Part shown: piece after piece, positions 20,682-28,134 of the stretch
How positions within the stretch are numbered: the first letter of the stretch is position 1
Layout of the letters: each line of letters opens with the position of its first letter
Source: Kitasatospora sp. A2-31
Lineage (GTDB): Bacteria; Actinomycetota; Actinomycetes; Streptomycetales; Streptomycetaceae
Direction: 5' to 3'
Length of the DNA: 64,000 nucleotides
Assembly (NCBI RefSeq): GCF_022288725.1
Contig: NZ_JAKNTA010000017.1
Location: 1 to 64,000, forward strand
The notes under the pieces: generated by a model
Seen by the model: only the letters and a program-made list of their open reading frames with translations
Database searches by the model: none
What the model was told of the DNA's origin: nothing
Program-made: the position numbers and the translations under genes

Positions 20682-21693
20682 GCCCATCCTGGAGGTCAGC
20701 GACCTGGTCAAGCACTACCCGCTGACGCAGGGCATCGTCTTCAAGCGGCAGATCGGCGCGGTCAAGGCGGTGGACGGCGTCTCCTTCGAACTGCGCAAGG
20801 GGGAGACGCTCGGCATCGTCGGCGAGTCCGGCTGTGGCAAGTCCACGCTGGCCAAGGTGCTGATGAACCTGGAGCGGGCCACCTCGGGCCGGGTGCTGTT
20901 CAAGGGCGAGGAGATCACCCGGCTCTCCGGCGCAGGGTTGAAGGCCGTCCGCCGGAACATCCAGATGGTGTTCCAGGACCCGTACACCTCGCTGAACCCG
21001 CGCATGACGGTCGGCGACATCATCGGGGAGCCGTTCGAGATCCACCCCGAGGTGGCGCCGAAGGGCGACCGTCGCAAGGCGGTCCAGGACCTGCTGGACG
21101 TCGTCGGTCTGAACCCGGAGTACATCAACCGGTACCCGCACCAGTTCTCCGGCGGCCAGCGCCAGCGCATCGGCATCGCCCGGGGGTTGGCGCTCAAGCC
21201 GGAGGTGATCATCTGCGACGAGCCGGTCTCCGCGCTCGACGTCTCCGTTCAGGCGCAGGTGATCAACCTGCTGGAGCAGCTGCAGAGCGAGTTCGAGCTC
21301 TCCTACATGTTCATCGCGCACGACCTCTCGATCGTCCGGCACATCTCCGACCGCGTCGGCGTGATGTACCTCGGCAAGATGGTCGAGATCGGGACGGAGG
21401 ACGAGATCTACTCCCACCCGACCCACCCGTACACCCAGGCGCTGCTCTCCGCGGTGCCCGTGCCGGACCCGACCGGCCGGGAGCAGCGCGAGCGCATCCT
21501 GCTCAGCGGCGACCTGCCCTCGCCGGCCAACCCGCCGTCCGGCTGCCGGTTCCGCACCCGCTGCTGGAAGGCGGAGGAGCGCTGCAGCACCGAGGTCCCG
21601 CTGCTCGCGGTGCCGTCCGGGCTGAGCGGTCCGGCGGCGCACGAGTCGGCGTGCCACTTCGCCGAGGTCCGGGACGTGATCGGTACGGCCTGA
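20674..21693 (+). CDS. Oligopeptide ABC importer ATPase, OppF/DppF type (cassette 3)
   Basis: A 339-residue ATPase with GESGCGKST (Lys56), FSGGQRQR, VIICDEPVSALDVS and CRFRTRCWKAEERC. DNA identity alternates along the gene. It is like copy 1 around 20839-20887 and at 21067-21075, like copy 2 from about 21178 to 21295, and like copy 1 again from 21568 to about 21614. It is the last gene of the tandem array and converges on the orphan lipoprotein gene. Confidence 0.95.
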   Translation: MAEPILEVSDLVKHYPLTQGIVFKRQIGAVKAVDGVSFELRKGETLGIVGESGCGKSTLAKVLMNLERATSGRVLFKGEEITRLSGAGLKAVRRNIQMVFQDPYTSLNPRMTVGDIIGEPFEIHPEVAPKGDRRKAVQDLLDVVGLNPEYINRYPHQFSGGQRQRIGIARGLALKPEVIICDEPVSALDVSVQAQVINLLEQLQSEFELSYMFIAHDLSIVRHISDRVGVMYLGKMVEIGTEDEIYSHPTHPYTQALLSAVPVPDPTGREQRERILLSGDLPSPANPPSGCRFRTRCWKAEERCSTEVPLLAVPSGLSGPAAHESACHFAEVRDVIGTA

Positions 21694-21752
21694 GCACGCG
21701 GCGTCCGGGCACGCGGCCTGAGCACGCGGCGTCCGGGCACGCGGCGTCCGGG
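21694..21752. repeat. GCACGCGGCGTCCGGG tandem repeats after cassette 3
   Basis: Copies of a 14-16 bp unit built on GCACGCGGC(GTCCGGG) follow the stop directly, at about 21694, 21708, 21722 and 21737. One copy is degenerate (GCACGCGGCCTGA). The unit also covers the end of the stop codon context (TGAGCACGCGGC occurs twice). No coding function is seen. Confidence 0.75.
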
Positions 21753-21777
21753 CCCCGGGGCCACGCCGGCCCCGGGG
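21753..21777. terminator. Bidirectional hairpin between convergent genes
   Basis: CCCCGGGGCC at 21753-21762 pairs with GGCCCCGGGG at 21768-21777 around ACGCC. It sits between the end of cassette 3 and the end of the orphan lipoprotein gene and can serve both. Confidence 0.75.
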
Positions 21778-21801
21778 TCCGGACCGTTCCGGCTCCGGCT
21801 G

Positions 21802-23517
21802 CTACTTGGTGAAGCCGACGTTCTCCCAGACGATGTCGGAGAGGCCGTGCGCCCCGAGGTTGGCGAGGTTGGCGCGGGCACCGAAGAGCTGCGGGCGCTG
21901 GTAGAGCGGCAGCACGCCGGCCACCTTCCACAGCTCGCCGTCCGCCTGGTTGATGGCTTCGAAGACGGTGGCCGCGTCGGTCGCGGCGGCGGCCCGGTCG
22001 AGGGCGGCGTCGGCGGACGGGCTGCCGGCCTGGGAGGTGTTGGTGCCGCCGTTCTGGACGAAGTTGGCCCGGCTGCCGCTGGCCGGGAACGGCGTGCCGA
22101 TCAGCGAGTAGGCGGCGATGTCGAAGTCGTGCCGGTTGACGTACTTGTCGAAGAACTCGTTGGCGGCGACGGTGACGGTGGTGACCTTGATCCCGACGTC
22201 CTTGAGCATCCTGGTGGTCGCGACGGCCTCGTTCTGGCCCTGGGTGACGCCGGCCGGGACGACCATCCGCAGGTTCAGCTCCTTGCCGTCCTTGCGGCGG
22301 ACGTCGCCGTCGAGCTTCCAGCCGGCCGTGTCCAGCTTGCGGGCCGCCTCGGCCGGGTCGTAGCGGCTGAGGCCGAGCGAGTTGTCCCGGTAGGCGTTCT
22401 GATTGGACACCAGCAGGTGGTTGTTGAGGGTGACGGTGGGCCAGTCCAGGCCGCTGAGGTCGGTGCGGGTGATGGCGTCCCGGTTGATCGCCTGGAACAC
22501 CGCCTGGCGGACGGTCGGGTCGGTCAGCAGCGGGCTCCTGCTGTTCAGCGTGAACTGGCGGAAGTCCGGCCCGCCGGCACGGCGGACGACGGCGCCCTTG
22601 ATGCTCTTGACCAGCTGGTAGCCGGCCACGTCCGGGCCGTTGTCGAAGAAGTCGACGTCGCCCTTGGCGAAGGCCGCCGCCATCCCGTTCGGCAGCACGG
22701 CACGGAAGACGATCCGGTCGAGCATCGGCTTCTCGCCCCACCAGGCCGGGTCGGCGACCAGGGTGACGGTCTGGGCCGCCCGGTCCAGCTTCTCGACCTT
22801 GAACGGGCCGGCAGTGACCGGGATCGCGTCCAGGTAGGAGGTGTTGAACAGCTCCGGGGTGGCGATCCGGCCGGCGGGCAGCAGCGGGGCGTTCGCGGCG
22901 CCGTTGAACATCGACTGCCACTCGGAGAACGGCCGCTCGAAGGTCATGACGGCCTGGAAGTCGTCCTTGCCCCGCTCGACCGCCGTGACCAGCTCGAACC
23001 CGGTGCTGCTCCCCGCCTTCCAGGCCGGGTCGTCGCCCTTGAGCGCACGCCAGTTGGCCTCGATGTCGCGCCAGGTGATCGGGGTGCCGTCGGACCACTT
23101 CGCCTTCGGGTTGAGCGTCCAGGTGACGACCTGGCGGCCGTTCGCGACCTCGGCGTGGACGTCCTGCAGGTAGGCCGGGTTGGGGGTCTGGGTGCCGGCC
23201 GCGTCGGAGCGGAAGAAGGTCGGCAGCAGCGGCTTGGTGACGGTCATCGTGGAGGACTCGTTGCCGTCGGCGTGGATCGGCGACCACTGGTCGGGGAACT
23301 GGGCGATCGCGACGTTCAGGGTGCCGCCCTGGCGCAGGTCGGCGCGGTCGTGCGCGTTGATGTCGACGGCGGTGAGCTTGGGCGTCTCGAGACCGCTCGG
23401 CACGGCCTGGGCACCGTCCCCCTCGCCGGAGCCGCAGGAGCAGAGCACCAGCGAGAGCGGGACCGCGGTGAGGCAGGCGAGCAGGGCCGTGCGGCGGGGC
23501 AGGGGGCGGCGGCCCAT
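21802..23517 (-). CDS. Orphan family 5 solute-binding lipoprotein, LpqW-like by position
   Basis: A 571-residue lipoprotein. The signal sequence ends SLVLCSCG, with the lipidated Cys near residue 28, followed by a short acidic linker. The fold is SBP_bac_5 (GTLNVAIAQFPDQWSPIHADGNESS, WTLNPKAKWSDGTPITW, AVFQAINRDAI), but the sequence is far from the three cassette lipoproteins and no permease or ATPase is attached. AGGAG lies 9 nt before the ATG. Its place between typA and mshB matches mycobacterial lpqW (Rv1166), a monomeric SBP-fold lipoprotein that acts in cell-envelope glycolipid synthesis rather than uptake. I therefore infer an LpqW-like or sensory role; a receptor shared with one of the cassettes is the alternative. 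Confidence 0.85.
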   Translation of the reverse strand: MGRRPLPRRTALLACLTAVPLSLVLCSCGSGEGDGAQAVPSGLETPKLTAVDINAHDRADLRQGGTLNVAIAQFPDQWSPIHADGNESSTMTVTKPLLPTFFRSDAAGTQTPNPAYLQDVHAEVANGRQVVTWTLNPKAKWSDGTPITWRDIEANWRALKGDDPAWKAGSSTGFELVTAVERGKDDFQAVMTFERPFSEWQSMFNGAANAPLLPAGRIATPELFNTSYLDAIPVTAGPFKVEKLDRAAQTVTLVADPAWWGEKPMLDRIVFRAVLPNGMAAAFAKGDVDFFDNGPDVAGYQLVKSIKGAVVRRAGGPDFRQFTLNSRSPLLTDPTVRQAVFQAINRDAITRTDLSGLDWPTVTLNNHLLVSNQNAYRDNSLGLSRYDPAEAARKLDTAGWKLDGDVRRKDGKELNLRMVVPAGVTQGQNEAVATTRMLKDVGIKVTTVTVAANEFFDKYVNRHDFDIAAYSLIGTPFPASGSRANFVQNGGTNTSQAGSPSADAALDRAAAATDAATVFEAINQADGELWKVAGVLPLYQRPQLFGARANLANLGAHGLSDIVWENVGFTK

Positions 23518-23597
23518 GGCGGTACTCCTGGTGCGGGTGCGGTGGACGGTACGGGTGATGGTACGGCGTCACATCTTGCTGACCAGGGAGGTGAGTT

Positions 23598-23636
23598 GTC
23601 GAGGGGCGGGCCCGGGATCCGGGCCCGCCCCTCGAC
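23598..23636 (-). terminator. Hairpin terminator of the YoaR-like gene
   Basis: A perfect 18-bp stem (23598-23615 with 23619-23636) around GAT, 45 nt beyond the stop at 23681. It lies upstream of the orphan lipoprotein gene on the same strand and separates the two. Confidence 0.82.
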
Positions 23637-23680
23637 GGCGCCGCCCCGCCGGCGGCTCGGCCGACGGGGCGGGCGGTGGC

Positions 23681-25951
23681 TCAGGCGACGGTGAACTTGA
23701 AGGTGCGGTCCTTGTCGCCGGTCTTCTCCAGCAGCGGGGTCAGGGCGTCGGCGACGTCCTGCGGGGTGATCAGGGCGGTCTGGCCGCCCTTCTTCACCTT
23801 GACCTTGTCGAAGACGCCGCCCAGCTGGCCGCTGAGGGCGTCCAGGTCCCACTTGGGCACGAGCTTGCCGGAGGCGTCGGGCACCAGGGTGAGCGCCTTG
23901 GCGGCGGTCTTCGGGCCGAAGTCCCACTTCTTGGTGCCGGCCCAGACGTGGATGGGCCCGTTGGCCGCGGACTTGCCCAGGCTGTCCGCGGCGGCCTGCA
24001 GGGCCTGCGGGGAGATCTTGGGCTGGGCGGCGTTCATGGTGACCGCGACGGGCTGCTCCGGCTTGCCGGCGGCGCGGTCGCGGTAGGCCTGCTCGACCAG
24101 GTCGACCGCGGCGGCGGAGTCCACCGCCTGGCCGGCCTTGCCGGGCACGACGACCGGCTCGCCGGTCTCGGCGAACTTCACGTAGCCCTCGGTGAGGTTC
24201 TGGCCGGAGCCGGTGCCGAGCGCGTCCAGGGCGGCCTTGAGCTTGGCCCGGTCCACCTTGACCTCCGGCGGCACGGCCTTCTCGGCGCCCTTGAGCGAGG
24301 TGATCACGTCGACCGGGTTGTACGAGTGCTGGGTCAGCTTGTCCACGGTGGCCGTGGTGTCGAAGCCGAGCCCGGCGACGACCGGGTCGAGGTCGACCGT
24401 CTTGTCGCCGACCTTCAGCTTGACCGGCAGCTGGCCGGCCTTGCCGACGCTCTCGTCGAGCTGGTGGATCGCCTGGTCGCGGTTGCTGCCGCCGATGTCC
24501 GTGCCGAGCACCACGGTGCCCTTGGGGATGTCGGACTGGTTGAGCATCAGGCCGGTGCCGTACGCGGCCGCGCCCAGGAAGAGGACGCCGCCGACGGCGT
24601 AGGTGCCGAGCTTGACGAGCTTCTTGCCGGTGCCGCCGCCCTTGGCCATGGCCGGTTCGGCCTTGGCGGGCGCCGGTGCCGGTGCCGGGGCGGGAGCGGG
24701 AGCCGGGGCGGCCACGTCGTCCGGGCCGGGCTGCGGCCGGCCGGGACCGGTGCCGAAGGGGTCGGTCGGTGCGCCGGGCTCGCCCGGGCGGCCGGGGGCG
24801 CCGGGGAAGAGGCCGCCCGGGGCGCCGGCGCCGTACGGCTCGGCGCCGGCCGTCGGGCGCTGGGGGGCGAACGGGTCGGCGCCGGCCGGGGCCGAGGCGA
24901 ACAGGCCGGGCTGCGGGTGGCCGTTGCGGGCGGCGCCGTTCTGCGGCAGGCCGGATATGGCGGCCGGCGGCGGCGCGTCCTCGCGGATCGGCTCGAAGCC
25001 GTCCACCGAGGTGTCCTCCGGGTCGGCCCGGTCGGGCGCACCGCCGGCGGGGCGGGCCGGGCCCTGCGGCCGGCCGGCGCCCTGCGGGGCGCGGTGCGGC
25101 GCGGCGGGCCCGGGGCCGAACGGGTCGGCGGGGGCGTCCTCGTACACGCCGGCCTCGTCGGCCGGGGTGCCCGGGACGGGGGCGAACGGCGAGGCGGGGC
25201 CACCGCCGGGGCGCGGCGCGGGGGCGGCGGCCTGGGGCGGGACCGGGCGGCCGTTCGGGCGTGCCGCGCCGGGGCCCTGCTGCGGGCGGCCGGCCCCGTT
25301 GGGCTGGGCGCCGTTCGGGCGGGAGCCCTTCGGCTGCGCGCCGTTCGGCTGGGCGCTCTTCGGCTGGGCGCTCTTCTGCTGGGCGCCGTTCGGGCGCGCC
25401 TCGGCGGCCGACGGGGCGGCGCCGGCGGCCGGTGCCGCGCCCGGGCCGCCGGCCGGGACCGCAGCGGGGGCGGGCTCGGCGCCCGGACCCTTCTTCTGGC
25501 GCGGCCGGAACCAGGCTCCGGTGGACTCGGACTCGGAGGTGGCCGGCGGGATCTCCCACTCGGGCGGCAGGTTCGGCGGGGTGGCCGTCCGGGGGCCGCC
25601 CTCCATCACCCCGAGCACGGGGGAGGAGGCGGCGGCGGAACGGTGCCGGGGGCCGGCGTCGGCCGACGCGTCCTCCTCGCCGGCGGCCTCGTCGTTCTTG
25701 ACGCTGGTACGGACCACCACCGGCGGGATCGGACGCGAGCCGGGGATGTTGATCCGGACCCGCGTGGTCAGCGTCGTCTCGGTCTTGGGGCCCTCGTCCT
25801 CGCCCGGCCCCGAGCCCTGGGCGGCACCGGCACCCGCACGGTCGCCGCCGGGGAACCCCGGTGTGCCGTAGGGCGGGGTGCCCGACGGGTAGGCGTCCGG
25901 CCCCGTGCGCCGAGGCGTCGGGTGGGCGTTCTCAGATTCGCGGCTGCTCAA
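23681..25951 (-). CDS. Large disordered membrane protein with YoaR-type peptidoglycan-binding-like domains
   Basis: 756 residues. Residues 1 to about 425 are Pro/Gly/Ala-rich and almost certainly disordered, with QPKSAQPNGAQPKG-like short repeats. One membrane segment follows (LVKLGTYAVGGVLFLGAAAYGTGLML). Outside the membrane there are about 300 residues with two YoaR/PG_binding_4-like units (GTVVLGTDIGGSNRDQAIHQL; then LKAALDALG...). The VanW domain often attached to such proteins is absent; the chain ends shortly after LITPQDVADAL. A cell-wall anchoring or sensing role is inferred. The start is a TTG at 25951 with GGAG about 10 nt upstream. A -35/-10-like pair lies at 26081-26076 (TTCACC) and 26059-26054 (TATGGT). 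Confidence 0.8.
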   Translation of the reverse strand: MSSRESENAHPTPRRTGPDAYPSGTPPYGTPGFPGGDRAGAGAAQGSGPGEDEGPKTETTLTTRVRINIPGSRPIPPVVVRTSVKNDEAAGEEDASADAGPRHRSAAASSPVLGVMEGGPRTATPPNLPPEWEIPPATSESESTGAWFRPRQKKGPGAEPAPAAVPAGGPGAAPAAGAAPSAAEARPNGAQQKSAQPKSAQPNGAQPKGSRPNGAQPNGAGRPQQGPGAARPNGRPVPPQAAAPAPRPGGGPASPFAPVPGTPADEAGVYEDAPADPFGPGPAAPHRAPQGAGRPQGPARPAGGAPDRADPEDTSVDGFEPIREDAPPPAAISGLPQNGAARNGHPQPGLFASAPAGADPFAPQRPTAGAEPYGAGAPGGLFPGAPGRPGEPGAPTDPFGTGPGRPQPGPDDVAAPAPAPAPAPAPAPAKAEPAMAKGGGTGKKLVKLGTYAVGGVLFLGAAAYGTGLMLNQSDIPKGTVVLGTDIGGSNRDQAIHQLDESVGKAGQLPVKLKVGDKTVDLDPVVAGLGFDTTATVDKLTQHSYNPVDVITSLKGAEKAVPPEVKVDRAKLKAALDALGTGSGQNLTEGYVKFAETGEPVVVPGKAGQAVDSAAAVDLVEQAYRDRAAGKPEQPVAVTMNAAQPKISPQALQAAADSLGKSAANGPIHVWAGTKKWDFGPKTAAKALTLVPDASGKLVPKWDLDALSGQLGGVFDKVKVKKGGQTALITPQDVADALTPLLEKTGDKDRTFKFTVA

Positions 25952-26053
25952 TGCTGCTCTGCTCCGGGTTCGCGGGCCGGGCCGTGCGGCGCGACCGCGG
26001 TTCGTGGGCGCCGGGCCTGGCGGGCGGCGTCGGGTACGGCGTTCTGCGGCACC

Positions 26054-26081
26054 ACCATACTGGGAAGAACTGAGCGGTGAA
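26054..26081 (-). promoter_or_regulatory. Putative promoter of the YoaR-like gene
   Basis: On the minus strand TTCACC (26081-26076) and TATGGT (26059-26054) are spaced by 16 nt, close to housekeeping-sigma consensus. This gives a leader of about 95 nt before the TTG start. Confidence 0.4.
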
Positions 26082-26188
26082 CTGGTTCGGATAGAACCTG
26101 ATACGTCCGGTTCCTCCGGTATGAGAGTACGACCGCGCGGCCCTGACTGCGCGTCGTGCGGGCCGCGGTACGACGCCGCTCGGGGCGG

Positions 26189-26650
26189 TCAGCGCGGCGG
26201 GCCGGGGACTCCGGGGAACCAGCTGGTGCGGGTCGGCAGGGTGGCGCAGATCACGCCCAGGATCGATCCGACGAACAGCCAGGAGAGCGACGTGGCATTG
26301 GTCCAGAGGACATTGTCACCCTCGGGCCGAGGGACCATCAGCAGCAGCAGGGCCACGAACCAGCCGGCCGCGGGGATCGCCGCACCGAGCCTGGTCCCGG
26401 TGATCCGCAGGCCGGCGTAGAAGGTGGCGCCGGTCGCCGCGAGTGCCAGCAGGACTCCCACGGGCGGCCACAAGGCCTGCACAAATGCTCCGCAGACGGA
26501 GACCGCGAAGCCCAGCAGGAAGAACAGGACATAAGCCGCGATCCGCCCGGCCAGTGGGGGCTGGGACTCCTTCAGGCGCTCGTCCCGGGTGCCCAGGACG
26601 GCCGCCGGGATCGAGCGGCGCGGCGGCCGGGCGTCGGCGGGCTCGGTCAT
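26189..26650 (-). CDS. Small four-helix membrane protein (DUF6113-like)
   Basis: 153 residues. A charged N-terminal stretch of about 40 residues is followed by four apolar segments (AAYVLFFLLGFAVSVCGAFV; GVLLALAATGATFYAGL; AAIPAAGWFVALLLLMV; LFVGSILGVICATL). Its ATG overlaps the mshB stop by 4 nt (ATGA), so the two are co-translated. I recognise it only as the conserved membrane protein that accompanies mshB in streptomycetes; its function is unknown. Confidence 0.82.
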   Translation of the reverse strand: MTEPADARPPRRSIPAAVLGTRDERLKESQPPLAGRIAAYVLFFLLGFAVSVCGAFVQALWPPVGVLLALAATGATFYAGLRITGTRLGAAIPAAGWFVALLLLMVPRPEGDNVLWTNATSLSWLFVGSILGVICATLPTRTSWFPGVPGPPR

Positions 26651-27594
26651 CGGGCGCTCTCCTCGACGGTGCGGTCGGTGGCGGGGTCGGTGCGGTCGGC
26701 GGCGGTGCCGAGGTCGGCGGCGTCCAGGCCGGCGAAGAGGTCGTCCTCCGGCAGTCGCGGCCCGGCCTGGCCGCGCACCAGCTGGTAGCACTCGGTGGGG
26801 ATCAGCGGCTGGCCGAGGTCGTTGGAGAGCGCGAAGAAGGCGCCGGCCACCGTGATCTGCGTGGCGTGCGCGGCCATCGCGGCCGCCTTGCGGCCGGCGT
26901 ACGCGGTCCCGTCCAGGACGGTGGTGACCACGGCGTCGTCCACCACGCCCGGGACGTCCGCCGGCCCGGCGGTGCCGGGGAACGGCGCCGCGGCGGCGGT
27001 CTCGGCCAGGCCCCGCTCGATCACCGAGCGGGGCATCCGGTTCCAGTACACCTTGGCGATCCGCCAGGCCGGCCCCAGCTCGGGGCGGTGGGCCGGATCG
27101 GCGGCCAGCTCGTACGCGCGCATCGCCACCCGGTGCGCCTGGATGTGGTCGGGGTGCCCGTAGCCGCCGTTCTCGTCGTAGGTGACCAGCACCTGCGGCC
27201 GGACCTCGCGGACCACCGCGACCAGGTGGCCGGCCGCCTCGTCCACGTCCGCCTGCCAGAAGCAGCCGGGTGCGTCGTTGTCGGGCACGCCCATCATCCC
27301 GGAGTCGCGGTAGCGGCCCGGGCCGCCGAGGAAGCGGACGTCGGTGACGCCGACCTCGCGCATCGCGGCGGTGAGCTCGCCGATCCGGTGGGCGCCGAGG
27401 GTGTCGTCCCGATCCGCCGTCAGGTGGGCCAGCTCCGGTGGGATCACCTCGCCGCCCTCGCCGAGGGTGCACGTCACCAGGGTGACGCGGGCGCCCTCGG
27501 CGGCGTACCGGGCCATGGTGGCGCCGTTGCCGATCGACTCGTCGTCGGGGTGGGCGTGCACCAGGAGCAGGCTGCGGCCGCTAGTCGGGGTCAT
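26647..27594 (-). CDS. mshB: GlcNAc-Ins deacetylase MshB (mycothiol biosynthesis)
   Basis: A 315-residue zinc deacetylase of the LmbE/PIG-L family. It removes acetate from 1-D-myo-inosityl-2-acetamido-2-deoxy-glucopyranoside, the second step of mycothiol synthesis in the cytosol. The metal motif AHPDDE is at residues 14-19 (His15, Asp18) and the second ligand GHPDH at His147. The TCTLGEGGEV and RDSGM segments match MshB rather than the mycothiol-conjugate amidase Mca. The ATG at 27594 begins MTPTSGRSLLLVHAHPDD. The gene is followed by, and overlaps, the DUF6113-like gene. Confidence 0.95.
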   Translation of the reverse strand: MTPTSGRSLLLVHAHPDDESIGNGATMARYAAEGARVTLVTCTLGEGGEVIPPELAHLTADRDDTLGAHRIGELTAAMREVGVTDVRFLGGPGRYRDSGMMGVPDNDAPGCFWQADVDEAAGHLVAVVREVRPQVLVTYDENGGYGHPDHIQAHRVAMRAYELAADPAHRPELGPAWRIAKVYWNRMPRSVIERGLAETAAAAPFPGTAGPADVPGVVDDAVVTTVLDGTAYAGRKAAAMAAHATQITVAGAFFALSNDLGQPLIPTECYQLVRGQAGPRLPEDDLFAGLDAADLGTAADRTDPATDRTVEESAR

Positions 27595-27625
27595 GGGAGG
27601 AAGCCTAACCAGCGGCCGCGACGGG

Positions 27626-27820
27626 TCAGAGCTTCAGGCCGTTGATCATCCCGGCGAGGTTGCTGGTGACCTCGCTGATCGAGGGGGCGATGGAGCTGGA
27701 CGCCAGGTAGAAGCCGAGCAGTGCGCAGATGATCGCGTGCGCGAGCTTCAGTCCGGAGCGGCGGATCAGCACCACCACGATGACCAGCATCAGCATGGCT
27801 GCGGAGATGGACAAGGCCAT
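27626..27820 (-). CDS. Small two-segment membrane protein, conserved, unknown function
   Basis: A 64-residue protein with two apolar stretches (ISAAMLMLVIVVVLI; HAIICALLGFYLASSSIAPSI) separated by RRSGLKLA. GAAGGGG lies about 10 nt before the ATG. It lies 31 nt upstream of mshB on the same strand, so it may head the mshB transcript. Codon use and hydropathy support a real gene; its function is unknown. Confidence 0.78.
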   Translation of the reverse strand: MALSISAAMLMLVIVVVLIRRSGLKLAHAIICALLGFYLASSSIAPSISEVTSNLAGMINGLKL

Positions 27821-28134
27821 GTCGGCTCACACCCCTTCTCGGGTGCGCCGCCCCCGGGCGGGGGCGACGGTCGGGACCGTGCGGGACTTGCGGTCGGGTG
27901 ACCCGGGCCCGGGACGGGGCCCGACGATCACTCCTGGGACCAGTCATACCCGATGGGTGAGGGGAGCGTTACGTAACGTGAGTCTGCACACGCCGGGGCA
28001 TCGTGGCACAAATGGGGCGCACGGGCCGGTCGGGAGGGGTGTGGCCCCGTTCGGCGGACAGCCGCGGCCGATGCTCCGAACGAGTGATCACAATCCACCG
28101 GGCGGGGGCGCCCTGACGTCATAAGGTCGGAGCC
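27821..28134. promoter_or_regulatory. Divergent intergenic region with a 12-bp palindrome
   Basis: These 314 nt separate the minus-strand mshB group from the plus-strand peptidase gene. A perfect palindrome CGTTACGTAACG lies at 27967-27978, and a TATGAC on the minus strand lies about 20 nt from it. A TAAGGT box at 28122-28127 sits 7 nt before the peptidase ATG. No ORF is supported. Confidence 0.6.

Noticed and set aside
3723..21693. Mobile-element origin of the tandem importer cassettes
   Set aside because: No transposase, integrase, flanking direct repeats or tRNA target was seen; simple tandem duplication explains the layout.
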